Shown here in pieces: positions 43,401 to 58,400 of a DNA stretch of 64,000 nucleotides. Within the stretch, counting starts at the first letter, position 1. Every line of letters starts with the position of its first letter. The stretch covers positions 48,971,515 to 49,035,514 of the forward strand of contig OU015528.1 in the NCBI GenBank assembly GCA_907165065.1, read 5' to 3'. The DNA is from Caprimulgus europaeus. Its lineage: Eukaryota > Chordata > Aves > Caprimulgiformes > Caprimulgidae. Made by a program: the position numbers and the translations under genes. The notes beneath the pieces are model-generated. The model searched no databases. It was not told the origin of the DNA and saw nothing but the letters and a program-made list of their open reading frames with translations.

Positions 43401-46400
43401 CTATGGGACAGCAACACTTGTCCCAACAGTCTATGGACCTCATAAGAGAGCACAATGCGGCAATAACTGTGTAAAAGCCACATGCCAAACAAAACCCATG
43501 ACATGACATCTGCAATCACAGTCATTTACACAAGAGATTAGGGATAATACTGATGATCCCAGTGACAGTTTATGTTCAGGATTTGTGAACTCCAGCTATC
43601 CTCTCACAGTGGTGAGGCAGTCAAGCAACAGCAAAAATTTTACTTATCACTGACAGTGGGACTGCAGATGCCACTAAAAAAAGCTCTATGATATCAGAGA
43701 GGGGCAAAGAGTAGCTATTCAGCTCCTCACTTCCATAACAGCCTTCTGGTACCAAGAATCCTGCCAGAGCCAGTGGCTGCTCCAAAACCTGGAAACACAG
43801 CAGAGCTGATCCTCTGATCTGATATTATGAACCGTAACTCCAGCTCAAGAAGGTCAGTGCTTAACAACCAGGCTGACAAAAATGTAATGTAAATACACCT
43901 CTATAGAGAACAGTCAGTGACAGGAAATATGGGTGTGCAGATGTTCTTGAGATAACTAATTCTTTAACTCTGTCAGCTCATCAAAAAAACATTTTCTTGC
44001 CAGTTAGACACTGAGGGGTTCCCAAATAAAAAGCTTTAACTACTTTCTATAGGTTTCCTGCAATTTTATCTGTCACACAGATTCCTGGGCTTTCTGATGC
44101 ACAGTCTGTGCTACTGGTTTAACCACGAGATGAATCTGCTCCTTTATTTTTCTATGCTTGAGGGGATTCACAACAGAGGATTCGCAGGTAGGAATGTCTT
44201 CCTGGAATGTAAGAGTCTTCTAGGCAGAGAAAAATCACAGCATCCGCTGTTTGCTGAACAGTACTGGTGCTTAAATCCATGAAACTTCAAGGATACCATT
44301 ACGTGTTTAATGAGTATTTTATATAGAAAATTATATGTGTGTTCAAATATATATGTCTTTTCCCTAGATACTTGAGTTTTCTAGAGGCAAGATAAAATTC
44401 TGCCAGTGAAACTCCAGCAGACTTAAAGAATGTGCTACTGCCTGTGATCCAAAAATCAAGAAAATTCTACTCAAGCCACAAGATTGCTAAGCAGTACCGA
44501 AACATGGCAACACTCTTCTATCCTTTAGGCGACATGAACAAAGGTGAACCACAATGGTATGGCCCACACAATGTGTACATATTGTACCAGGAGTAAAGGC
44601 AAAAGAAATCTTGTGGTCCACAACAGTTTTACAGTATTTGTAAACACCTGCCAGAAGAAAAGTTCATGCTACATAAAATACAAAAGCTCAAGACAAGAAA
44701 ATCCTGTTCCCACCATGACAAAAAACAAGCTTTCACATCTTGTGTTTTGTGATTCCACGCTATCAGTCAGAATATCTACACCCTCTGCCAGCCTAACGCA
44801 ACGTAAAGAAGGAATCGATACAAGAGGAGGGAGCCAGTGTTGTGTATTCTATGAACAATGTTCTCATGAAAATTTCTGTAAGTGTAAAGTCGTGAAACTA
44901 CAGAAGAGTTCACCTAATAAAAAACAAATATTATTCAGGCAATTCAGGAGTTAGTTCATATTTAGCCCAGCAATTTTTTACTGGAAGTTCAACATTTATG
45001 TTATAATGTGTAAGAAATTTAAAAACCAAGATGGGCCAAGCAAGTATTTCCTTGTGGTGGTTATTTAAAAAGTATGATGAGGAAAGGTCCTGGCACGTCT
45101 ATTCTGTATCACAACCCCTGCCTTAGGTAATACCTGGAGGCCAGCTGGCATTGCTGGATTTGCTTCCAATCTTGTTCGTTGGTGGAGATTTGGCAGGCAA
45201 CCAACTATCACCAGCAGGGCCTGCAGGGCCACCTAGTGGGTCGCCCTGAATTATGTCAAACTGGTTGTAGGGTGATCCTCCACGAGCCTTTCCAGGGGGC
45301 ACTATTGCACCTGAAGCATTAAAAAGATACATTTACACTCAAGAAAGGTTGAGATCTTTATGAGCGTGGCATACTACACAAAGAAAAAAAAATATTTAAG
45401 CTGCACAGTCGTGAGGAAAGACAATCACTAACTTGAAGCATAATTTCATCTGAGCTATTTCATCTCTGGCAAGATGATACTGCAAGAGCATTTCCAAAAC
45501 AGCCAGTGCTCTTCTCACCATTTTTGTGCATATTGGCATCTTGTGAAGCCACAGAGGGCAGCCCTTCCATCATAGTCCACTGCTTAAAGCGGGATTCTGT
45601 TCCAGTCTCTTTCCCTCCCACCATGCCATAATCCATGCCACTTGAGCCAAAGCCTGAAATGAAAACAAAACTCCATTGCCATTCGCTCTTTCTGGTTTAA
45701 ATATCTTCAGACAGGGAGTCATTGTGATCTTAAGCAAGGTAAAAAGAAAAAAAAAAAAATAAAATCAACACTAGCAAATGAAACATTCAAGAGGCAACTT
45801 CCAAATGAGCTTGTTAGGTCAGTATACCACCAACATATGCTTTGTTATTAGGTTTACCTTCTTCCCATGTAATGAAAAATAATGTAATTTGATCAAGAGT
45901 TGACACTTGTTGTAACCTTCGCTCCAATGCTTATACATAAATTACTCATTTTTGGATCCAGACATAACTGGCTAACATGATAATACAATTACCATATTAA
46001 TATGGTAACTACAGGCAACGACCAAATCTCTTTCCACAGGGCACTTACCTGAACCGTATCCAGGTATTTGCCCTTTGGTCTGTAAATCTGAGAGACCCAC
46101 ATTCAAAGGATTAGGTACCATGCTGTCTAAATGTGGCTTAGGCCCAACAGGGTGGGATGGTGAATGCTTCATGCCAGGCTGCCTCTGTTGCTGCTGCTGG
46201 AGGGCACTCACCATACGAGCAATCTGCAAATGAAAAAAACATGGGGATGACATATCCTAGACTGCAACACAGAATTCCAGTAAACATGAAGAAACAGTGA
46301 CTTGAAAGAGATCCAAAGGACCTTGCTCTCTGAAAAGTGCAATCAGAAGAGAGTGCAAACTGAAGGGAGCAGACAACATCCCTAAAGCCAGTGTCATCTT

Positions 46401-49400
46401 TGCTGCAGACTGCATTTTCCCAGTGCACTTTATACTTTGTATGACTGACAAAAACAGTGCCACACCTGTTGCTCCTGCTGTTGTCGCACAGCTTGAGATA
46501 ACTTCCTCTGGCTCTGTAACAGCTGCTGCTGCTGCTGCTGCTGAAGGAGGAGCTGACATGCCTACAAGATAAGTGGGAAGAGTGAAAATACAGAGCTCAT
46601 CAAGTGAAATACAATTGCCAGGAGCTAGTCACTAGCAAATTCTTTGCTCAACTTAGGTAAACTGTTTCTCATTCCACACACTCAAATAAAATGACAATGA
46701 ATGTATTAGAAGAATACTGTATCCTTCACTTGTTTCTAATTTCACATCATGCAACAGTATGAGTAGCACCTGCTTTATTACCACCACTATGAGTGCAAGC
46801 CTGAAGAAAACTTCATTAAAAATCAACAAACAACTGGTTTGTTTACAAAGGCATTGCTTAGAATCATCACTAACCCACTGCAACACTCACAACAACTACA
46901 CAGGTCCGTTTAGCTTATCTGCTGCCCTTTAACAGCTGTATTTTCCTGTACAACAAACAGGGAATACTCCTACAAAAGTAACACAAGATCAGTAGACAAA
47001 AGGGAACCAGAACAAACATAAAAGGAAAACTCTTTCAGTAGACAGTTTGTAACCAGTCACAAGAGATTAGTAGCTACTTACCAATTGAAACTGGGGAATC
47101 TGTGGAAGTTGGCTCAGCATGGCAATCTGTTGTGGAGAAAGCTGGGGGCCCATATTGAAAAGACCAGGATTCAAGCCACTGTTGGGAAACTGTTTGAGCA
47201 TGGAGGCCGAAACCTGCATGGAAACCAGTTACATATCCTCAAGAAATGCACTGCTATGAGAAAAGATGATGAAGTAGGAGTATTTATATAAAGGAACAGG
47301 TATAACACCAATCATAAATGGCGTTCCAGGTAAGACATTACAGATTTATTAACACATCACAATTAAACATGCACCATCTGTGACTTGGGCAGAGTGAATA
47401 CCTCACTTGATTGACAATATACAGTATTACATGTGCAGATGCAGACACACACACAAAGGTTCCTTCCTCAATCAAATGGTTGCTAAAGATTGCACTAAAT
47501 TAAAATGCTGATATATATGCAGCTAACCAGTAATCACAGTACTGCATTATCACATTAAAAATGTACTGCTTGACAAGGGAAAAGAAAGGCATTCAGGCAG
47601 TCACTGGAGCAAAGAAACAGTGCCTCACAGAAAGAGTTAATCTCTGTATGCTGAATAAGCTACAGTAAAAGACAGGAGTAGGTGGAGAAGAATCCCCCCA
47701 TTTCTCCCTGCATTACTTGAGAGTTACACAAGTAGAATTCAAGGGAATCTCCAAAAGTCTTCACCAAGTCCAAAGCAAAAGTAAACTTGTGCATTAGGAA
47801 ACCCTGAGGTCTTAGAGCTCTGCAATGTAAATGCAACGTACAGCCCTTCATCAGGCCTCTCTTTCATGGGGGCAGGAAACACAGGCCAAGACTGCTTGAA
47901 AAAAAATTAAGCAACCTCTCACACTTCAAAAAAGCTTTCAGCTTTCACTTTCGCTGTTTTTACAATACTTTGCAAAAGCCTATGTAAGACACAGGATTCC
48001 TGAATCCCGTTTGACGTTTAAAAATACTGGTAGCGAGCATTTACCTTCAACTGCCTTGGAATAAGAAAGAAGGCTAGTCCTTCTGCGCTGAGTCTTAATC
48101 ACTTTCAACTATGATTTTTAATTTTTAATCTTAGACCTAAGTTTTTGATTTCTTAACATCAGGTCAAGACTAAGATGTGTAAGTAACCTCAGTGATCTGC
48201 TCTGAAGGCTGTAGCTCTACTTTTTACAAGTAACCAGTTACTATAAATTCCTTACCTGGGGAGAAAGAAATTGGGGAGGCACTTGCGCCCGGATATTGGG
48301 GGAAGGATTTAGTGGCTGCACTGGTGTGTGCATGCCTCTCGATTGTGCTGTGCTGTTTCCAAACAAACCATGATTGCCACCCTATAAAATTAAAGCGGTA
48401 GTGAGAAGATAAATCTTTCAGGAGAATGGTTTTCTATGCTATTATCTACATACCAATAACAGTGAGGCAAGTACTGACTTAAACAGAGTAGCCTTAGAAT
48501 TACTGAGATGTTTGCCCTAAATCAGTAATATTCTGCCTGGTTTAAAACTGCTGTACTACATTTTTGAAACGCAGGCTCTTTCTCCTCTACTTTGAAGAGT
48601 CATGTTTATCTACTTATTTCAGAGCACATGACAAAGCTAATGTTTTATATTTTGCACTTTACATGTTGGGAAATGAAACTTGGAAGTACAAACAACATGC
48701 TCAAAAAAACCCCCAAAACCAAAACCCAACATTCCACTGGCTTAGAAGTATGGCAAGACTGTGTCTATGAGAATTTTGGGCCATCATTTTAGAAAAGTCA
48801 GGTACTTTTTCTGAATAGGTTGTTGAGATATCACTCAAAAGCTTATTACCTCCCCTGCAGGCCTTTCACTAACTGAAATTAGAAATAAAAAAATTTATTA
48901 AAAATTTTCCTTCTTGTGTGAAAACTTCAGCATTCTGGATTGAGATGTTTTTCGTCCCTCCCCCCCCCCCCCCCCCCCCCCCCCGCTACATTGAAGAACA
49001 GGAGAATTTTCAAGTGAGAAAAAAAATGTTTGGGTTTTCCCCCCTGCCCCAGTGATTTATTTTCTAAAGCTAGAATACTTGCTGTTTCTTTTGAGTTTTT
49101 TTAAATTAGAAGTATTTGCTGTTTTATAAGCGACTTCTGTAATAATAAACCCTACTGCATGAAAAAGACCAAAGACAATTTGTGATAATGTTTCACTATT
49201 TCAGGCTCTGAGCAGACTGTCTTTATTTGTAACATCTTTCAACAAAAGCCACAGGAAATGTTATGGACAGTCTCCTACACTAACAGTTTCATGCTGTTGC
49301 TTCTGAAAGCTGCAGCTCATACTCCACAAGGTCCTTATATGCCATGATTCTGTCCTTTGATTTGCAAGATCCTGCAAGATTCCCATCTGCTGTATATCAG

Positions 49401-52400
49401 CATGTCTATGATCCTTAGATACCTTGGGTTCTGAACAGTACATTCACCATCCCTCAGCCATCATTCTCTGTTCTCCTTCTCCATGCCAGCACTGCTGTAC
49501 GCAACATAAATTCATCATTCTTCTACATTGAGATCATGAAAACCTTCTCCAAAACCTTTCTTTCCCATACACACCAAGATTTCATAACCTTTGCCTCCCT
49601 CCTACCACAATACTGTGCATCTTCCACTATCCTTTTGCTAAAACAGAAGTCTCTCATCCTGTTTGAATACTGGCAGCATTATGGATAGCCTCATTCACCT
49701 ACATCACACTTCACCTCTTTAATGTATCTTCTCTTTCAGAAGCAACTCAAGATGTCATACTAAGCACAAAGGAGGATAAATGAAAAACCTCAAGAGAGAA
49801 AAGAGTTTTTATCCTGGAAAAAACTGACTGGGGTCAACTACACATTATAATTTTTAAGGGGCTTGAATCTGCAGCTACACTTCCAGCTCTCCCTAAAACT
49901 CAGAGTTCTGCACACCAAATCCAAGAACATGCCTGCAAATTTTGGACTGAATCTGATGTTCAACACTGATTGTGTCACATAGAAACAGAAAGACAACACA
50001 AAGAAACACCATCATGTTAGGCATGTGACTACATAAGCTAGCGCAGTTGCAATACTTAGGTTCTATTATTTTATTTCCTAGTATTCCCACAACATTTTAT
50101 TCTAGCATAATGCAAAACATAAGCCAGAAATTCTCCCAAACTGCAGTTACCCACTTCATTTCTTCTCCACCATTCCCTTGTACACAGAACAAAAAATATT
50201 GCTACTTCAAGAGTTTAAAGGCTGCTGAATCGATCCTTTCTTTGGGCTGTGGGGAAGGGAGTAGGGAAGAGGCACAATGCAAAACAACTGTAAATTTTTA
50301 AAGGCACATTTCTACATACAAGGTCATCGGGTGGAATCGGGAAAAATTCAGTGTCAGCAGGTGGTGGGGTAAATCAACAGCCTATAATTGGGTTTTAAAA
50401 CAGCAGATAAAATACAAAGGTTGCCACTAACTTAATGATTTCTGAAAAGCACATCTATCTGCTGCTGCACTGTGATTCATGAAGTAAGAGGCCAAAAAAC
50501 CCAGCTGGAATACATTTTGATGATAGGAACCAAAGTAGATTCTCAGTGGCCTGATATAGCTGAAATTTCCATTAACAAAATTAATTTATTTAGTAGGAAA
50601 ACAAATGCAAGCAACCAACTAACCAGGATTAAGCCCAGGTTGCAGCCTTATAACAATGCATCTTATAAGGTGGCCTGCTTACTTGTCTAGCAGCGAAGTT
50701 TTGGGGACTGAGCCCTGAGCCGATTGCCCCAAGGCCGACGTTGGATAGTGTGGAACCAGAGGGAGACAGCTTGTAGCTGGGAGAAGGGGAGAAGGGAGAG
50801 CAGGGAGCCTCATCCCCAAGGCACCCATCTTGATTGGAGAAAGGCAAAGTCAGCTGAAGCAGCAGTTAGCCAACAGCAGGAGTTGGTTAGTGAAGCAACA
50901 GAATGCAAGAGGAGAGAAAGAGGGACGGTGAGTGACTAGGAAGAAGCAAAGTTAATTTGTAATAGCAATTACAAGGACAAAACTTCTGACCCAAATGATC
51001 ACTTGACAATTAAGATTTTGGTCCAAGGAAATGATCAATAAATTCCTAAAGTTTTCTTTTTAAAAATACATTTTGAACTCTCATGAAGTTAGTGGCTCTT
51101 ACCACTACAGGAAGAAACAGATCTTGAATGGATTCCTAATGTTAGCACACATCTACAAACATAATTTGTTAGGAATGCATTATCTCTGCTAGTGGTATTT
51201 ATTAATTAGGCCACCAGAGGGAGTTGACAAAACTGGTTTTTGGCCTGCTATACCAAAATGGAGGAGCTAAAAAAATAATTAACAGTAACACGCCTTCAGA
51301 ATTTTTAAACCAAATTTCTTTTCCATTTTACATGTGATAAACTGAAGTAAAAAAACCCTAAATCATTCTGAATCTATTGGACACTCTCCAATTCAGAATG
51401 TGAAGCGATTAATGTTTGATAATAACAGTGAGAGCTTCTATTTAAAATAGGCAAGAATAAGAAAGAAACGCTACCATAACATAGAACAGATGTCACAGAG
51501 AAACAGATGTCATACAGAAGCTTGCAGTACACGGACATACAGCATAAGGGGTTGTGGAATTTAGAAAAGGTGTTTCCAATAAACAACAGACATGAAAGCA
51601 GAAAAAAATTTGGAAGACTGTGATTACTTATGTTTACTTAGATCTAAACCACTTTTCTTTAAACAGTGGATGACTAGTCCATAGCCAAAAGAATCATTGT
51701 GATGAAACCTATAATGAATTTTATTGCTACTTCCATGAAAAATAAAGGAATTTCTTTCCATCCATATTAAAAGCAGGCTGTTCTACAATAAAAAGCCTCA
51801 TTTTCCCCAGATAATTTAGTTTGTCTATGCACATCTGTTTGACATACACATTCATCCTACAAACTTAACTCCCCCACACCTTTTACTATTGAGTTTGTCC
51901 AAGGTTACTTAATTTTTGGCACTTCCAGAGTAATATGATAACAACTGGGGCCTCAAACACAGAGGTTGATATTAATTTATCTGAAGATATTTCTCTCACC
52001 TTCTCAAAATAAGGCCCACTATCCGTGGTTCCCATGTCTTTGGAATTAGGTGGACGGAACCCAGATCGATCCTTTCTCATCATGTCATTAAAATCCCCAA
52101 GATTCATGGCTCGTTTATCTACCTCAAACTTCTTATCTGGGAGACCACCTGCAAAAAAAAGGAGAGAAGGTGAAATCAGTGCCAATAATCTCTATCACAT
52201 TTCATGACAGTAGGCTAACAGTCAAAGAGACCGGGGTATAAATTAGATTTGTCTAACAATTTAGCATGTCTACAGTTGCTATTAAAAGATGGTGAAAAAT
52301 TTTAGTAGAAAGTTTCATTTTTAAGACTGAAAAAGTCAGTTTAATGTGAAGTGTTTCTCCCAGTTTATGTACAGATACAAACACATGCATTTCTACAGCA

Positions 52401-55400
52401 GCCCAGTTTAACATTATAATCATTTATACACAATTCTCAATGTCTTCCAAAACTCACACTATTATTTATTGGTATTCAGTATCCATAGAGACACCACTCA
52501 AAATGCAAAACCACACGCATAATTTGATCATAACAGTCATGTGAACTAACTCTTGAACACCACAGATCATCTGGTGTAGGGCAACTTCCAGACAGGTAAC
52601 CAATCTCCCACAGACTGTATGCAATGATTACAAAACCAGTAACAGAAACGCTTTTCAAATATCCCTTACAGTCTCTTGCCATTGTTTAGTCAGTAATCTG
52701 GTGGAACATGAGGAAGAGATCTTAATAACAGATGATCAAACTGTAATATACACAGTGAACAAGACAGCATCTTTCTCTATAAGCTTATCATCAGCCAAGT
52801 GCTGATGGAAGGAAGTCTTCACACTGAACTGCTGCCAAGGAACATTTTTTTTGGTCATATTTGGCTCTTGCAAAGTCTCAGATGCATATTGTTATGTTGA
52901 AGTAGCTTGAAAACATCTTCATTTTAAAATATGAACAACACGATAGAAATAAGCGTTACTCATTAATCAGTATTTTTAGTTTTAAATAATTTTTTTCAGT
53001 AGCACACATGGACTTTCCAAGAACAGTTTAAAAACCCCATCACTACAGTTAATAAAAATCTATGACTCTCCCAAAGGAAGTTGGTGATAGATATCCCACC
53101 CTACCACTGACAAAACACTAAGTCTTTATCAAAAAAAGCAGCCAGCTAATCACTCCCAACACCTTCAAAACACTTATCTACTCCTCAAAAAAGCTTCTCA
53201 AAGCCAGCACCTCTTCTTAATGTCCAGTATGTTGTTGCCAAGAACCTATGAAATAAACCACTAATTACATGGGTTTCTCTCACTGGCATGGCTTTCAAAG
53301 TAGATTCAGCTTCATCCTCTCAGATACCTTCAACATCATTTATCCCCAAAATACTTGGCAGATTACCTACATACCTTGGCTTGTAACTGGAGTCATACTG
53401 ACCTGGATGAGCTCACCGCTTTCTAACTTATCCTAAAAAGCTAAAACTGGCTCTGCAAGTCACATAAAATGTCACGTACATTTCAATCCAATCCTGTCAA
53501 TATCTACATCTAACCACTACAGACAATGCCAGCAATTCACTATCAAAAGGCTTTTGTGCTTTAATTCTAGACAGGACATCCTGTCATTAGTTGCTTGAAA
53601 AGAAACTGAAAGCGAGACAGAGTTGCATCACTATCTGAAATGAAACTGGGTCAATGCCAACACAAGATGACTAAGCCACAGAAACACCCTTTTGTTTCTT
53701 CAGTTATCCTGATGATCCAAATCAACTCCAACATTACTGAATGATGCCATGTAAAACAGCTTGTTAAATAATGCATAGAGCATTAAATAGCACCTTTAAA
53801 GGCTTCAAGCATAGATATGCATGCCACTTAGTGCCGAGGCAGCTGCTTAAACTTCAGTGTAAACAAGGCCTTGTTAAGAGAGATGATAGCATTCATTTAT
53901 CCCATTCACAGAAAATTCTAATGCAACCTTGAAACCTTGTAGTGCCAGGCTTTTGCCAAGAAAAGCTATAAATAACGCGGGTGGCTTTGCTTTACATAGC
54001 ACAAGATGACCGTTACAATCTGAAAAGTTTGTATGTACCCACTGCAGTAGGCAAGAACACTTGTGCATGAATGAATATGAAGACCCAAATCCTCTACATG
54101 CAGAAATGAAGAACAGGTTAAAAGTCCAACCATCTTCATAAAAGATAACACTCGATCAGTTCTTGGATTTTTCTCACTATTAACAGCTGTGAGAATCACC
54201 GTGAAAAGTGAAAAATGCAAAATGAAACAAGAGCTTGGAGGATGACATTCATGCCCTAGTGAGGAAAACAAAACCTATTAAGTAGATCTCCTCCACCATA
54301 TGCATGCAGCTTAAAAAAAAAAAACAAACCCAAACAATTCTATACAAACAAAATTACATAATGTGATCCTGTACCAGGAGATAGAAACTGTTGTTGAGCA
54401 AAGTTACCTAAAACGTTTGCAAACAAGAGACTCAACGTGGTGAAAATACATACCTCCAGTGGGGCTAACCAAACGGGAAAACCCATTTGAACCATGTTTT
54501 CTACTTGATCACAAAAATGGAAACGTTTTTAAGATACTGGTTTTATACCCTCGCCATAAATTTACATCATCCAAGTCTCCTGAGCAAACATCTGCACTTG
54601 GATATCAAGGTGTTGCACCTGAATGTCAAATCAGGTTATGGCTTTGTAACTTATTTACAGTAGACAGCTGCATGAATTGCATTTGAATCAATAGAAATTA
54701 GAAATTAATTCCCTATTCTTTATAGGTGATTTAAGAATTCAGTGATCTGCAGAGGTTGCAACTAGTACATTAAAAGAGACAAAGGTGGCTGTGAAACAAA
54801 AGGATGGAAAAGATAAAATATTTAGTGGCTCTGACAAGCTATTTACTGCAGTAAACTTCATGCCTCATGACTTCTGAAAGGTCATGCAGGACAGGAGAGG
54901 TGCCTGAGGACTGGAGGAAAGCCAATGTCACTCCAGTCTTCAAAAAGGGCAAGAAGGCCAGTCAGCCTCACCTCCATCCCAGGGAAGGTGATGGAATTAA
55001 TCATTCCGGAGGCCATCTCTAAGCATGTAGAGGAAACAAAGATTACTGGGAATAGTCAACATGGATTCACTAAGGGGAAAACATGCTTGACCAATCTGGT
55101 AGCCTTCTATAATGGCATGACTGGCTGGGTGGATGAGGGGAGAGCAGTGGATGTTGTCTACCTTGACTTCAGCAAGGCTTTTGACGCTGTCTCCCATAGC
55201 ATCCTTATAGGTAAGGTTAGGAAGTGTGGGTCAGATGAGTGGACAGCAAGATGCGTGAAGAACTGGCTCGATGGCAGAGCTCAGAGGGTTTTAATCAGCG
55301 GTGCAGAGTCTGGCTGGAGGCCTGTGGTAAGTGGCGTTCCCCAATGGGCAGTACTTGGGGTCCAGTCCTATTCAACATATTTATCAGTGACTTGGATGAA

Positions 55401-58400
55401 AGGACTGAGTGTACCCTCAGCAAGTTTGCTGATGGCACTGAACGGAGAGGAATGGCTGATGCACCAGAAGGCTGTGGTGCCATTCAGCAAGATCTGGATA
55501 TGCTGGAGACTTGGGCACTGAGGAACCTGATGAAGTTCAATAAGGGCAAGTGCAGGGTCCTGCACCTGGGGAGGAATAACCCCAGCTGCCAGTACAGGTT
55601 GGGGGTTGGCCTGGCAGAAAGCAGCCCTGCAGAGAAGGACCTGGGAGTACTGGTGGATGACCAGCTGACCCTGAGCCAACAATGTGCCCTTGTGGCCAAG
55701 AAGGCCAATGGTATCCTGGGGTGCATCAAGAAGAGTGTGACCAGCAGGTCAAGGGAGATGATCCTCCCCCTCTACTCTGCCCTGGTGAGGCCACATCTGG
55801 AGTATTGTGTCCAGTTCTGGGCTCCCCAATTCAAGAGAGAGAGGAATCTTCTGAAGAGAGTTCCGTGGAGTGCTATGAAGATGATGAAGGGGTTGAAGCA
55901 TCTGTCTTATGAGGAAAGACTGAGAATTGGGTCAGTTAAGCCTAGAGAAGACTGAGAGGGGACCTTATTAATGTTTATAAATATCTAAAGGGCAGGTGTC
56001 AAGAGGATGGGGCCAGACTCTTTTCAGTGGTGACCAGTGATAGGACAAGGGGTAACGGGCAGAAGCTGAAACGCAGGAGGTTCCACTTAAACATGAGGAA
56101 AAACTTCTTTACTGTTGAGGGTGACAGAGCACTGGAACAGGCTGCCCAGAGAGGTTGTGGAGTCTCCTTCTCTGGAGATACTCAAAACCCACCTGGATGC
56201 AGTCCTGTGCAACTTGCTCTAGGTGTGTCTGATTCTGTGACTTACGTACTAGGAGAGATTTCAGTGGAAAAAAAGTCGCATCCTATTTTTAAACTAAAAT
56301 AAGCTATCCATTGAAGGGATTTGATTTAAAAATGAAAAAAAAAAGAAGTAGATTTGTCTCAGGCATGCTATTGATCCATCTCTTCTCTCTCACAGTCAGT
56401 AAATAAAAGTGTCACTCCACCACCTTGCAATACAAGTAACACATTTCTCAAACAAGGAGACTGAAACCAACGTAAGAATTAATTACTGACAACTGGACCT
56501 ATTTTATGACGCATGATGATCAGAGTCAAGGTGCTCCATGCGTATCAAAGCGAAAGTTTTATTTGATGTGTGGTCTCCAAGCACAGATTTAACTGAGAAT
56601 AATATCCATAAACTGGGAAAAACATCATGCTGGGAGTTATATAGTTAGTAAAACCTGGTATGTAGTAATCCTGACTGAAAACCCATTAGAGGACAAGCCT
56701 ACCTCAAAAATAAGTCTGACTTTTAAGGTTTAGAAGTAGATACAGGCCAAGCAAAACAGCTTATAGCTTTCCACAAGCAACAAGAGCAAAACTGCTAAGC
56801 AGAGGAGTAACAGAAAAGCCTCAGAAAGTTCTGTTACATTCTTAGTCTTTGAAATGGAATACAAACTATAATAAATATCTCTACCTAGGATCAAGGATGC
56901 CAGCATTAATGGACATAATAAACTTAAAGAAGTGTGACATCAAGACTAAGTATACAATCTTTCTGCACCACTTCACGGGATGTTCTGAGTGTCAGCCATC
57001 TTTCCTCAGAAGGTCTGATTGCTGTAAGGGCCTTGAGAGCTGAAAGCTCTAAAGGATCCAAACATTTACTTTGGAGATAAAGAACTAAGAGAGCTATAAT
57101 CAGCATAATCCAGGCTACCGTCCTCTTCATTTGTATATTCTTAGACCTATTCTTTAACAGCAGCATCTGAAGGCAGATGAAAACCAAATATCCAAGACGT
57201 CGACCTATCTCAGTCTGGAAGATTTTTTAGAGAAGCATGGTACAATCAGAGTCTGAATTCTAGAGAGGCTGTGTGAGGCCAAAGTAGAGATCTAAACATT
57301 CTGTTACCTTCCTTAAAACTGCACTGTACTATATAAATACATTCTTTAACATCTCTTATTGGGATCCTTAACTATTCAGAGGAAGAAAGCAATTTTGGGA
57401 AAAAATTAACTACTTAATGCTCTATGAAGTGCGAGACGCATTTTAAGAACGTAATGTATTCTACACTGAGAATACTACTGCAGCTATTTGGATTCCACTA
57501 GAATATCAAATCTGAAGCTGATATTAGATACAAGTAAGTTTTGACTGCCACAACTGTATCTTGATACCAACAAAGATTAATGGGTATTCCCAATAAAATA
57601 TCCATTCCCAATAAACAGATAAATAAATAAAATAATCCTGACTACAGCATCACACATGATGCTACAACAGTGGCAGATGAGGAAGTACTAAAGCTAGTGA
57701 GAGTACCAGTGCAAGGAGGGTCAACATCAGAGCAGACTCCTTGCAAGGCATAATATTGGAATAATTTGGTCAACAATACTAAAGGCACGTAAGTGTTATG
57801 GCAGAATCTGAATTGCACAGAAACTGCAATTATAGCACAATGGCCAGTTTCACAAGAACTGCCTCCTATACTCCATAAAAATCTACTATTCAAATCAAGA
57901 ACAACTATTTATACTGCTTGCATTTGCAGGGTTTGAACTTGTATTACCTAGTTTTCCACTGCTATGAGAAGCTCCCACAGTATAGGTTCAATTTCATTCA
58001 TATGGGCTTTGTATCACTAGTACAGAAGACACTTTAGAGGAAAGCAGTATTTACTACTGGCTTACTACTGGGGTGGAGGGAATACATCAGACTAGTCAAT
58101 GTTTTGACATCAATAAAAACATAAAGCCAAAGGTGTCCCTACTGTCACTATCTGATGTTTAGATGCATTTAAAAAAATAAATTAAAAACAAATATCAGGC
58201 AATGAAACAAACCAAAAGTTGCCACAAATAAAGATCCAATGCACCAAACTAGGTGTACATGATGCTGGAAAGTTAGATTACTTAATGCTTAGCACACAGT
58301 CAATCAGACCTGAGCACTGTAACTCCTGTGGCTGGTAATACCTTAGAAGTATACAGATTCTATCCTTGATCTTGGATTCGTCCAACTTGTATCACAGATC

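Larger units (their letters stand above)
40503..45133 (-). other. TNRC6B: TNRC6B intron splitting PAM2
   Basis: 4.6 kb between the two constitutive PAM2 half-exons. It holds the ancient CR1-like copy at 41.7-42.2 kb and the cassette-exon candidate at 42956-43039. Nothing else was recognised. Confidence 0.75.
46562..51999 (-). other. TNRC6B: TNRC6B introns in Q-rich region
   Basis: Introns at 50854-51999, 48382-50682, 47214-48255 and 46562-47081. Only a 25-base poly(C) run at 48960-48984 stands out. Confidence 0.7.

Noticed and set aside
54449..54495. Possible TNRC6B exon on the minus strand ending in GGAG then GTATGT, encoding [14 protein letters not shown]
   Set aside because: The donor is good, but no upstream AG gives the phase needed between the exons at 60264 and 52148, and stops occur soon upstream. 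The neighbours join well without it.
54925..55955. Two overlapping frames of about 200 codons that look like a host gene
   Set aside because: They are the split reverse transcriptase of a CR1 LINE.
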